A stretch of 27,416 bases of DNA from an uncultured Pseudoxanthomonas sp. GTDB lineage: Bacteria; Pseudomonadota; Gammaproteobacteria; Xanthomonadales; Xanthomonadaceae. Below the pieces are notes generated by a model, which ran no database searches, was not told where the DNA came from, and saw only the letters and a program-made list of their open reading frames with translations. The stretch is from assembly GCA_937975725.1 (NCBI GenBank), contig CALJUL010000031.1, positions 1 through 27,416 on the forward strand, read 5' to 3'. The translations under genes and the position numbers were made by a program. The stretch's first letter is position 1. Each line of letters begins with the position of its first letter. Positions 14,405 to 22,182 of the stretch are shown here, piece by piece.

Positions 14405-14984
14405 GATCCACCTCCTGAGGGCTGTGAACGGAACAACGCTCGGCCGGGGAAAGCGGGGTTGCAACGCCCCCACGCCGCACCCGCAGCCTGCGCCCGGCGC
14501 GCGGGCCGGCGCAAGGGGAGTGCGCTCCGACTTTGGTCTAGCGGACGACGGGCGGCCGGATGGTGGGCATGGGCGGCGCGCCGTGGCGATGCCGGCGCCT
14601 GCCGCCGGGGGAGAAATGCAGCCGACTCCCTGGTGCCGCAGACAGGGGCTGCGCCCCGGGCATGGCAGGGGCCTGAGCATGGCGGCGCGGCGGACTGCGT
14701 GCGGCGGTTCGGTGGATCGCGTCGTGCCAGGCATGCACGGCCATGGCGGCAACGGGGCCGCTGCGGCAGCGCACGCCATGCGGTGCTGCATCGCCGCGGT
14801 TGATGAGGAAAAGTGGTTTGCTTCAGGCGAAGAGGGGCATCGCCTGTGCTGAAGAGCCTGGCGTGCCAGCAAGGTTGGGTTGGCACGGCGGCTGCAGCAA
14901 CAGCAACAGTGCAGCACCGGCTTGGCATGCATCGAAGAAAGAACATGCGATGCGCCGGAAGCGGCCGGCCACCGAAGACTAAGA
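14405..14984. other. 580-base stretch with no convincing gene; hairpin-rich 3' half
   Basis: Between the tonB start and the terminator of the SIMPL gene I find no open frame with a ribosome-binding site or family resemblance. The left end must hold the tonB promoter; a box reading CTAGACCAAAGTC on the minus strand lies about 120 bases upstream of tonB (near 14529-14541). From 14820 to 14953 four small perfect stems occur in a row: CAGGCGA/TCGCCTG (14824-14846), CGTGCCA/TGGCACG (14862-14887), GCTGCA/TGCAGC (14891-14915) and GCATCG/CGATGC (14929-14953). This could be a structured RNA, but no promoter is evident. Confidence 0.4.
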
Positions 14985-14989
14985 CCGCA

Positions 14990-15021
14990 CAACGAAAAAC
15001 GGCGCCCCGAAGGGCGCCGTT
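14990..15021 (-). terminator. intrinsic terminator of the SIMPL-domain gene
   Basis: On the minus strand AACGGCGCCC-TTCG-GGGCGCCGTT forms a perfect 10-bp stem closed by a stable TTCG tetraloop, followed by TTTCGTT; with the end of the stem this makes a TTTTT run. It starts 38 bases beyond the SIMPL gene stop. Textbook rho-independent form. Confidence 0.9.
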
Positions 15022-15058
15022 CTCCATCCGCATGACGCAGTGTGCAGGTGGCCGTCGC

Positions 15059-15799
15059 TCAACGGCCCAGTTCGAACACCACGTCCAGGCTCACCGAGAG
15101 CGTAGTCTCACCCGGCGACACGGGCGGGGCGCCGGCGTCGCGGGCTTCCATCTTCGCCATCGCCATCATCGGCATCGGGCGGAAGTTGCCGCCGCCTTCG
15201 GAGATGCTGACGATGCGGCGCACCTTCAGCCCCAGCGCCTGGGCATAGGTCTCGGCGCGGGCCTGGGCCTTCTTCAGCGCGGCGACGCGGGCCTCGTCGT
15301 AGACCGGATCGGGGTCGTCGATCTCGAAGCTGGGGCCGTTGATCTGGTTGGCGCCGACCGAGGCCAGGGCGTCCAGTACCTTGCCCAGCCTGGCGATGTC
15401 GCGGACCTTCAGGCTGACGGTGTTGTTGGCCTGGTAGCCGGTGATCCTGGGCGCCTCGTTCTCGGCGTAGCGGTATTGCGGGTTGAGGCTGATGCCACTG
15501 GTCTGCACGTCCTTGTCGGCGATGCCGGCGGCCTTGATGGCGGCCACCACGCGGGCCATCTGCTCGCTGTTCTGGCGCATGGCGGTGTTGCCGTCCGCGG
15601 CCTGAGTGACCACGCCGGCGGAGATCGTCGCCACGTCGGGCACGCGCGAAGCCTCGGCCTGCGAGGACACGTTGAGCAGGGTGCCCTCGGAAATGGTGGC
15701 GCCGATGCTGGCGAGGGTCTGGGCGGAACTGGTCATGGCGGTGGTTCCCAGGGACAGGGTCAGGGCGAGCAGCAGGGGGCGGATCAGGGGCATGCGCAT
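15059..15799 (-). CDS. exported SIMPL (DUF541) domain protein
   Basis: A 246-residue protein with a signal peptide (MRMPLIRPLLLALTLSLGTT, probable cleavage after Ala25 in SSAQ). The ATG at 15799 has AAGGAGAT seven bases upstream, which fixes the start. The mature part matches the SIMPL/DUF541 family (YggE/BP26 type): LLNVSSQAEASRVPDVATIS, ISLNPQYRYAENE, GYQANNTVSLKVRDIARLG, and AALKKAQARAETYAQALGLK. Proteins of this kind are periplasmic or cell-surface oligomers linked to oxidative-stress tolerance in E. coli and to a Brucella antigen; the molecular role is unclear. It is monocistronic, with its own terminator, and divergent from maf. Confidence 0.92.
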   Translation of the reverse strand: MRMPLIRPLLLALTLSLGTTAMTSSAQTLASIGATISEGTLLNVSSQAEASRVPDVATISAGVVTQAADGNTAMRQNSEQMARVVAAIKAAGIADKDVQTSGISLNPQYRYAENEAPRITGYQANNTVSLKVRDIARLGKVLDALASVGANQINGPSFEIDDPDPVYDEARVAALKKAQARAETYAQALGLKVRRIVSISEGGGNFRPMPMMAMAKMEARDAGAPPVSPGETTLSVSLDVVFELGR

Positions 15800-15956
15800 G
15801 GGATCTCCTTTCTGGGTTCGGGGCGGGCACCCGGCCGTCTTCGACGCGCAAGGGTGTTCACGACGACATGAACGGGCCGTGATGCGCGGCAGGGTTGCGG
15901 GTTTCCGGGCGCCATCAGCCCCCATTCAGTCAGGTGCCGCGGGTTATTCTTCCACG

Positions 15957-16523
15957 ATGCTCTATCTGGCTTCCCAATCCCCGCGCCGCGCCGAACTGCT
16001 GACCCGCCTGGGCCTGACGTTCGGCCGCATCGATCTGGACATCCCCGAACATCGCCAGCCCGGCGAGCCGGCCACCGACTACGTGCGCCGCGTCGCCCGC
16101 GAGAAAGCCGGCGCCGGCCTGCTCAAGGTGGTCGCCACGCCCGGGGCGGTGGTGCTGGGGGCGGACACCGAAGTGATCCTGGACGACGAGGTGTTCGGCA
16201 AGCCGATGGACGCGGCCGACGCCGCGGCCATGCTGCGGCGCCTGTCCGGGCGCACCCACCAGGCGGTGTCCGCGGTGTCGGTGGTCAGCGCGCAGCGCGA
16301 GGCGCAGGCGCTGGTGGTCACCGAGGTCAGCTTCGCCGAACTGGGCGAGGACGACATCGCCGCCTACGTCGCCAGCGGCGAGGCCATGGGCAAGGCCGGC
16401 GCCTACGGCATCCAGGGGCGCGCGGAGCAGTTCGTCGCCCGGCTGGCCGGCAGCTATTCGGGCGTCATGGGACTGCCGCTGCACGAGACGGCGAAGCTGC
16501 TGCGCGGATTCGGCATCCTGTGA
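15957..16523 (+). CDS. maf: Maf family nucleotide pyrophosphatase, YhdE type
   Basis: A 188-residue Maf protein, a house-cleaning enzyme that hydrolyses dTTP, UTP and modified pyrimidine nucleotides to monophosphates. The signature SQSPRRAELL is at 6-15, GADT with catalytic Asp70 in VVLGADTEVIL, GRTHQAVSAV for the middle segment and GKAGAYGIQGRAEQFVARLAGSYSGVMGLPLHET at the C-terminus. The resemblance to E. coli YhdE (EHRQPGEPATDYVRRVAREKA, DDIAAYVASGE) rather than the m7GTP-specific YceF is clear, and the place next to rng agrees, as E. coli has yhdE-rng-yhdP-tldD. ATG 15957 gives the standard start. Confidence 0.95.
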   Translation: MLYLASQSPRRAELLTRLGLTFGRIDLDIPEHRQPGEPATDYVRRVAREKAGAGLLKVVATPGAVVLGADTEVILDDEVFGKPMDAADAAAMLRRLSGRTHQAVSAVSVVSAQREAQALVVTEVSFAELGEDDIAAYVASGEAMGKAGAYGIQGRAEQFVARLAGSYSGVMGLPLHETAKLLRGFGIL

Positions 16524-16540
16524 AGCGCAAGAGCATTGGG

Positions 16541-16633
16541 ACACGGATCAAGGCGGATGACGTGGATGGGGAAGTGATGAGGAAGGACACCAAATTGCGC
16601 GTTTCATCTGCGTCGATCCGCTTTGATCCGTGT
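16541..16633. repeat. long inverted repeat between maf and rng
   Basis: ACACGGATCAAGGCGGATGA (from 16541) is mirrored by the reverse complement of 16605-16633, which begins ACACGGATCAAAGCGGATCG. The arms are about 28 bases with a few mismatches, around a 36-base centre richer in A+T. Sequences of this kind (CACGGATCAAAGCGGAT) recur between genes in many proteobacteria. The right arm ends two bases before the GGAAGG that serves as the rng ribosome-binding site. Confidence 0.85.
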
Positions 16634-16649
16634 CGGAAGGATTCCTGCC

Positions 16650-18137
16650 ATGAGTGAGGAAATCCTCGTCAACGTCACTCCGCGCGAGACCCGCGTGGCG
16701 GTGATCGAGAACGGCATGCTGCAGGAGCTGCACATCGAGCGCGGCTGGCGCCGCGGCGTGGTGGGCAACATCTACAAGGGCAAGGTGCAGCGGGTGATGC
16801 CCGGCATGCAGGCGGCCTTCGTGGAAGTGGGGCTGGACCGCGCGGCGTTCCTGCACGCCAACGACATCGTGCGCGCCACGCCCGGCGCGGTGGTGGAGGG
16901 CGACGAAGCGCCGCTGCCGGCGCCGCCCGCGGCGCCCATCATGGACCTGCTGCGCGACGGCCAGGACATCGTGGTGCAGGTGGTCAAGGACCCCATCGGC
17001 AGCAAGGGCGCGCGGCTGACCACGCAGATCAGCATTCCCTCGCGCTACCTGGTGCTGCTGCCGCAGTCCAAGGTGATCGGCGTGTCCGCGCGCATCGAGG
17101 ACGAGGCCGAGCGCCACCGCCTGAAGCAGGTGGTCGGCGACCTGGCCGCGCTGCACGGCGGCCACGGCTACATCATCCGCACCAACGCCGAGGGCCAGCC
17201 GGCCGAGGCGCTGGCCGAGGACCTGGCCTACCTCTCGCGCGTCTGGAACATCGTCGAGAAGCGCAGCCGCGAGATGCCCACCTGCAGCATCCTCTACGAA
17301 GACCTCAGCCTGCCGCTGCGCGCGGTGCGCGACCTGATCCGCAAGGACGTGGAGAAGGTCAAGGTGGATTCGCACGAGACCCACGAGCGCCTGCAGGCGT
17401 TCGTGGCCAAGTACATGCCGGTGCTGGCCGAGCGCATCGAGCTGTACACCGGCGAGCGCCCCATCTTCGACCTGTACGGCGTGGAGGACGAGATCGGCCG
17501 CGCGCTGGACAAGCAGGTGCCGCTGAAGTCCGGCGGCTACCTGGTGATCGACCAGACCGAGGCGATGACCACGGTGGACGTCAACACCGGCTCCTTCCTC
17601 GGCCAGCGCAACCTGGAGGAAACCGTCTACCGCACCAACCTGGAGGCGGCGCAGGCGGTGGCGCGGCAACTGCGGCTGCGCAACCTGGGCGGCATCATCA
17701 TCATCGACTTCATCGACATGGACGATCCGGAGCACCGCCGCCAGGTGCTGCGCACGCTGGAGAAGTCGCTGGCCAAGGACCACGCCAAGACCACGGTGTA
17801 CGAGTTCTCGCCGCTGGGCCTGGTGGAGATGACCCGCAAGCGCACGGTGGAGAGCCTGGAACGGCAGTTGTCCGAGCCCTGCCCGGAGTGCGGCGGGCGC
17901 GGCAGCATCAAGACCACCGAGACGGTGACCTACGAGATCTTCCGCGAGATCACCCGCGCCGTGCGCCAGTTCGACGCCGTGCGGCTGCTGGTGATCGCCT
18001 CGCCCAAGGTGGTCGCGCGCATCACCGACGAGGAATCGGCGGCGGTGGCGGAACTGGAGGAATTCCTGGGCAAGTCGATCCGCTTCCAGGCGGACGACCA
18101 GTATCTGCAGGAGCAGTTCGATGTCGTGCTGCTTTGA
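16650..18137 (+). CDS. rng: ribonuclease G
   Basis: A 495-residue endoribonuclease of the RNase E/G family acting in 16S rRNA 5' maturation and mRNA decay. It begins MSEEILVNVTPRETRVAVIE and has an S1 RNA-binding domain (about 37-125, GNIYKGKVQRVMPGMQAAFV). The metal-binding catalytic aspartates are Asp310 (MTTVDVNTG) and Asp353 (IIIIDFIDMDDPEHR), 43 residues apart as in E. coli RNase E. The Zn-link is CPECGGRG (Cys411, Cys414), used for dimer formation. The length, without the long RNase E scaffold tail, identifies RNase G. ATG 16650 has GGAAGG upstream, within reach of the inverted repeat at 16541-16633. Followed by an intergenic repeat and yhdP. Confidence 0.97.
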   Translation: MSEEILVNVTPRETRVAVIENGMLQELHIERGWRRGVVGNIYKGKVQRVMPGMQAAFVEVGLDRAAFLHANDIVRATPGAVVEGDEAPLPAPPAAPIMDLLRDGQDIVVQVVKDPIGSKGARLTTQISIPSRYLVLLPQSKVIGVSARIEDEAERHRLKQVVGDLAALHGGHGYIIRTNAEGQPAEALAEDLAYLSRVWNIVEKRSREMPTCSILYEDLSLPLRAVRDLIRKDVEKVKVDSHETHERLQAFVAKYMPVLAERIELYTGERPIFDLYGVEDEIGRALDKQVPLKSGGYLVIDQTEAMTTVDVNTGSFLGQRNLEETVYRTNLEAAQAVARQLRLRNLGGIIIIDFIDMDDPEHRRQVLRTLEKSLAKDHAKTTVYEFSPLGLVEMTRKRTVESLERQLSEPCPECGGRGSIKTTETVTYEIFREITRAVRQFDAVRLLVIASPKVVARITDEESAAVAELEEFLGKSIRFQADDQYLQEQFDVVLL

Positions 18138-18142
18138 CGGTG

Positions 18143-18302
18143 AAAACGGGAACGGGGCATGGGAAACGGGGAATGAGGCGTTGGCGTCGTCTTCCCGTTC
18201 CTGGTTGAGCCGTGCATGCGCGGAGCTCCGCCTTGCGCGGCGGGCGTTCGGCGCGCGCGGTGTCGCATTCCCCGTTCCCCATTCGCCGTTCCCGGCTCCC
18301 CG
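18143..18302. repeat. 160-bp element with imperfect terminal inverted repeats between rng and yhdP
   Basis: The left arm (18143-18180) contains ACGGGAACGGGGCATGGG and AAACGGGGAATGAGG. The right arm (18263-18302), read on the minus strand, contains GGGGAGCCGGGAACGGCG and AATGGGGAACGGGGAATG. The roughly 80-base centre is unlike either arm and holds no gene. Together this looks like a small non-autonomous mobile element (MITE-like) of the GGGAATGGGG class. It fills almost the whole gap between rng and yhdP, so the yhdP ATG follows its edge by only three bases. Confidence 0.7.
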
Positions 18303-18305
18303 CTG

Positions 18306-21300
18306 ATGCCCACCCCCTTGCGCCGCCGCTTGCGCCTGGCCCGCCGCAGCTTCGCCTATGGCGTGGCCGTGGTGCTGGTGTGCATGGCAGTGGCGCTGGG
18401 CGTGGCCAGCCAGGTGCTGCCGCTGGTCGAGCGGCATCCGGAGCGCGTCGCCGCCTGGCTGAGCGAGCGCGCCGGGCGGCCGGTGGCGTTCGACACGGTG
18501 AAGACGCAATGGACGCGGCGCGGCCCGCTGCTGCAACTGGACGGCCTGCGGGTGGGCGAGGGCGACGCCGGCGTGCGCATCGGCCAGGCCGAGGTGCTGG
18601 TGTCGATGTACGCCGGCCTGTTGCCCGGGCGCTCGTTCACCCAACTGCGCCTGCGCGGCCTGTCGCTGGCCTTGCAGCGCGCCGATGACGGCGCCTGGTC
18701 GGTGCGCGGCCTGCCGGGGCAGCAGGGCAGTGAGGACCCGCTCAAGAGCCTGGAAGGACTGGGCGAGTTGCAGGTGATCGACGGGCAACTGGCGATCCTG
18801 GCGCCGTCGCTGGGCTGGAACATCCGCCTGCCGCAGATCGACCTGCGCCTGCGCGTGGACGGCGACCGCGTGCGGGCCGGCACCCGCGCCTGGATCCGCA
18901 AGGACGCCGCGCCGCTGAACGTGGCGGTGGACTTCGACCGCAGGGCCGGCAACGGCCGCGCCTACCTGGACGTGTCGGCCGAGGACATCGGCGCCTGGTC
19001 GCCGCTGCTGCGCCATGCCGGCGTGGTGGCCGAGCGCGGCGAGGGCCGCGTGCGCGGCTGGACGGAACTGCGCCGCCACCGCGTGGTGATGGTCACGGTG
19101 GCGGCCGACCTGCGCGAGCTGGGGCTGCGCGGCGCACCGCTGGCGCAAGGCGCGCCGCCGCCGCGGGTCGGCTTCGACCGCCTGGAAGGGCGGATGCGCT
19201 GGCGGCTGGTGCCGGGCGGGTGGCGCTTCGACGCGCCGCGCCTGCGTGTGGGCAGCGAACCGGCCGTGCAGACCCTGGACGGGCTGGTGCTGGCCGGCGG
19301 CGAACAGTACGCGCTGCTCGCCGACCAGGTGGACGCGGCGCCGCTGTTCGCCGTGCTGGGCCTGAGCGACCGCATCGAGCCCGACCTGCGCGACTGGCTG
19401 GCCCGGGCGCGTCCGGGCGCGCGGCTGGCGCGGCTTTCGCTGGCGGGACGGCGCGGCGGCCCGATGCGCGGCGAAGGCGTGCTGCGCGACATCTCCTTCC
19501 GCCCGGTCGGCCATGCGCCCGGATTGAGCGGGCTGGCCGGCACCTTCGAAGGCGATGCGGAAGGATTCCGGCTGGCGCTGGACCCGCAGGCGTCGATGCG
19601 CTTCGACTGGCCCAGTGGCTTCGGCGTGGCGCACGACATGCGCCTGCGCGGCGACGTGGTGGGCTGGCGCGAGGGCGCCGGCTGGCGTATCGGCACCACG
19701 GCCCTGCACGTGCAGGGCCGCGACTACGCCGCCGACGTGCGCGGCGGCATGTGGTTCCAGGGCGACGGCACGCGGCCGTGGATCGACCTGGCGGCCGATC
19801 TGGCCGATGCGCCGGTGCAGGCGGCCAAGGGTTTCTGGATCCACCACAAGATGTCGGAAGCGGCGGTGGACTGGCTCAACGCCGCGCTGGTGGGAGGACA
19901 CGTGCGCGGCGGCCGCGCCATCGTCAGCGGCGATCTGGACGACTGGCCGTTCGTGCAGCGCGACGGCCGCTTCGAGGCGACCGGCCACATCGACGGCGGG
20001 CAGTTCAAGTTCCAGCCCGACTGGCCGGCGCTGGGCCAGGTCGATGCCGACATCGCCTTCATCGGCAACGGCTTCCACCTGCAGGGGCGCGGTGCGCTGG
20101 CGGGCGTGGCGATCCCGGCGTTCGAGGCCGGCATCGCCGACTTCGGCGAAGGCGACCTGTCCATCCGCGCGCGCGCCGAGAGCGACGCCGGGCGCATGCT
20201 GGCGATGCTGCGGCAGAGCCCGCTGCAGAAGACCTACGGCGAGACCATGGACCACCTGCAGGCGAAGGGGCCGGCGGCGGCGACCTTCGCCCTGCTGCAA
20301 CCGCTGCACGCCGAGCACCAGGCGCGCCATCGGCTGGAAGGCACGGTGGAACTGAAGGGCGCGCAGTTGGCGGAGAAGCGTTGGGACCTGGCGTTCACCG
20401 ACGTGCGCGGCAAGGCGCGCTACGACGCCGGCGGCTTCGCTTCCGACGAACTGCGTGTGGTCCACGACGGCCAGCCCGGCGTGCTCAGCCTGCGCGCGGG
20501 CAGCGGCACGCGCGACCGCGAGCAGGTGTTCGAAGCCGACCTGACCGCGCGCATCGGCGCCGCCGCCCTGATCGACCGCGCGCCCGAGATGGCGTGGCTG
20601 AAGCCTTACCTGGACGGCACTTCGCAGTGGACGGTGGGCGTGGGCATCCCGCGTACCGCCGCCGGCAAGCCGGACGCGCCCACGCGCCTGGAGTTGCGCT
20701 CGGACCTGGTCGGCACCGCGCTGGACCTGCCCGCGCCGCTGCGCAAGCCGGCGCCGGCGCCGCTGCCCACCAGCGTGCGCGCACCGCTGCCGCTGGGCAG
20801 CGGGGAGATCGAAGTGGCCTTCGGCGACCGCCTGGCGTTGCGCGCGCACCAGCAGAACGGCCAGACCGGCGTGCGCGTGGTGCTGGGCAGCCGCCAGGTG
20901 GCGGACCCGGCGCCGGCCTCGGGCCTGGTCGCCACCGGCCGCACCGGCACGCTGGACGCGATGGAATGGGTGGCGCTGGCGCGCGGCGGCGGCGAAGGCG
21001 GCACGCTGCCGCTGCGCCACGTCGACGTCAGCGCCGACCGCTTGTTGCTCGTCGGCTCGGTCTTCCCCGACACCCGCCTGCAACTGGCGCCCGCGCAGCA
21101 GGCGCTGGCGGTGTCGATGGAAGGCGAGGCGCTGTCCGGCGCGCTGATGGTGCCCGACGCGAAGGGCGCGCCCATCGTCGGCAAGCTGGCGCGCCTGCAC
21201 TGGCGCGCGGCCGATGCGGGCACGCCTGCGTCCGCGTCCGCCCGTGCGGCCACCGACGACCTGGACCCGGCCGACATCCCGCCGCTGTCGCTGGACGTGG

Positions 21301-22127
21301 ACGATCTGCGCTTCGGCAACGCCAGGCTGGGCAGCGCCAGGCTGCGCACGCGCCAGCAGGCCGACGGCCTGGCGGTGGAGACGCTGCAACTGCGCGCGCC
21401 GGGGCAGCGGATCGACGTGCGCGGGCAGTGGACCGGCACCGGCGCGGCCGCGCGCACGCGCATGGACGTGGACGTGCAGAGCGAGGACTTCGGCCGCATG
21501 TTCGCCGACCTCGGCTTCGCCGGCCGCATCGGCGGCGGGCACGGCGAGGCGCAGGTGCAGGCCGCGTGGCCGGGCGGGCCGGCGGCGTTCCGCCTGGGCG
21601 AAGTGGAGGGCAACGTGCGGCTGGCCGCGCGCGACGGCCACCTGCTGGAAGTGGAGCCGGGCGCGGGCCGCGTGCTCGGCCTGCTCAGCGTGGCCGAAGT
21701 GCGGCGCCGGCTGATGCTGGACTTCAGCGATATCTACGCCAAGGGCTTCGCGTTCAACCGCATGGAAGGCAACGTGCGGTTGGCCGGCGGGCTGGCGCAC
21801 AGCGACGACCTGCTGATCGACGGCCCCGCGGCCGAGATCCGCATCCGCGGCCGCACCGACCTGCGCGCCGAGCGCTTCGACCAGACCATCGACGTGCTGC
21901 CCAAGTCGGCCAACGTGCTGACCGCGGTCGGTGCGGTGGCCGGCGGCCCCATCGGCGCGGCGGTCGGCGCCGTCGCCAACGCCGTGCTGAAGAAGCCGCT
22001 CGGCGAGATGGGCGCCAAGACCTACCGCGTCACCGGGCCGTGGAAATCGCCCAAGGTCGAGGTGCTCGGCCGCGAACAGTCGCGCGCGCCCGCCGCGGCC
22101 CCCGGCACGCCCGCCGGCAGCCCCTGA
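18306..22127 (+). CDS. yhdP: YhdP family AsmA-like envelope protein
   Basis: A 1273-residue inner-membrane anchored protein of the YhdP (TIGR02099, DUF3971/AsmA-like) family; in E. coli YhdP, with TamB and YdbH, forms bridges for moving phospholipids to the outer membrane. The N-terminus is basic (MPTPLRRRLRLARRSFAYG) followed by one membrane segment (about 17-38). The rest is a long beta-rich periplasmic rod. The C-terminal domain (AsmA-like) is recognisable in GAGRVLGLLSVAEVRRRLML, DFSDIYAKGFAFNRMEGN, DLLIDGPAAEIRIRGRTDL and TYRVTGPWKSPKVEVL. Full family length, no internal break. ATG 18306 is chosen for the positive N-terminus. Its place after rng and before tldD is conserved from E. coli. 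Confidence 0.95.
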   Translation: MPTPLRRRLRLARRSFAYGVAVVLVCMAVALGVASQVLPLVERHPERVAAWLSERAGRPVAFDTVKTQWTRRGPLLQLDGLRVGEGDAGVRIGQAEVLVSMYAGLLPGRSFTQLRLRGLSLALQRADDGAWSVRGLPGQQGSEDPLKSLEGLGELQVIDGQLAILAPSLGWNIRLPQIDLRLRVDGDRVRAGTRAWIRKDAAPLNVAVDFDRRAGNGRAYLDVSAEDIGAWSPLLRHAGVVAERGEGRVRGWTELRRHRVVMVTVAADLRELGLRGAPLAQGAPPPRVGFDRLEGRMRWRLVPGGWRFDAPRLRVGSEPAVQTLDGLVLAGGEQYALLADQVDAAPLFAVLGLSDRIEPDLRDWLARARPGARLARLSLAGRRGGPMRGEGVLRDISFRPVGHAPGLSGLAGTFEGDAEGFRLALDPQASMRFDWPSGFGVAHDMRLRGDVVGWREGAGWRIGTTALHVQGRDYAADVRGGMWFQGDGTRPWIDLAADLADAPVQAAKGFWIHHKMSEAAVDWLNAALVGGHVRGGRAIVSGDLDDWPFVQRDGRFEATGHIDGGQFKFQPDWPALGQVDADIAFIGNGFHLQGRGALAGVAIPAFEAGIADFGEGDLSIRARAESDAGRMLAMLRQSPLQKTYGETMDHLQAKGPAAATFALLQPLHAEHQARHRLEGTVELKGAQLAEKRWDLAFTDVRGKARYDAGGFASDELRVVHDGQPGVLSLRAGSGTRDREQVFEADLTARIGAAALIDRAPEMAWLKPYLDGTSQWTVGVGIPRTAAGKPDAPTRLELRSDLVGTALDLPAPLRKPAPAPLPTSVRAPLPLGSGEIEVAFGDRLALRAHQQNGQTGVRVVLGSRQVADPAPASGLVATGRTGTLDAMEWVALARGGGEGGTLPLRHVDVSADRLLLVGSVFPDTRLQLAPAQQALAVSMEGEALSGALMVPDAKGAPIVGKLARLHWRAADAGTPASASARAATDDLDPADIPPLSLDVDDLRFGNARLGSARLRTRQQADGLAVETLQLRAPGQRIDVRGQWTGTGAAARTRMDVDVQSEDFGRMFADLGFAGRIGGGHGEAQVQAAWPGGPAAFRLGEVEGNVRLAARDGHLLEVEPGAGRVLGLLSVAEVRRRLMLDFSDIYAKGFAFNRMEGNVRLAGGLAHSDDLLIDGPAAEIRIRGRTDLRAERFDQTIDVLPKSANVLTAVGAVAGGPIGAAVGAVANAVLKKPLGEMGAKTYRVTGPWKSPKVEVLGREQSRAPAAAPGTPAGSP

Positions 22128-22182
22128 GCCATCGTCCGGCCGCGGCCTTGCCGCCGCCGGCTCCCGCCCCCATCCCTTCGCC

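Noticed and set aside
14743..14982. Possible 79-residue small protein on the plus strand in the tonB/SIMPL gap
   Set aside because: No ribosome-binding site, no family resemblance, and the region shows stem-rich rather than codon-like structure.
13736..14992. Longer 418-residue form of the TonB protein
   Set aside because: The upstream extension is low-complexity, has no ribosome-binding site, and would bury the membrane segment; ATG 14404 has a strong AGGAGG.
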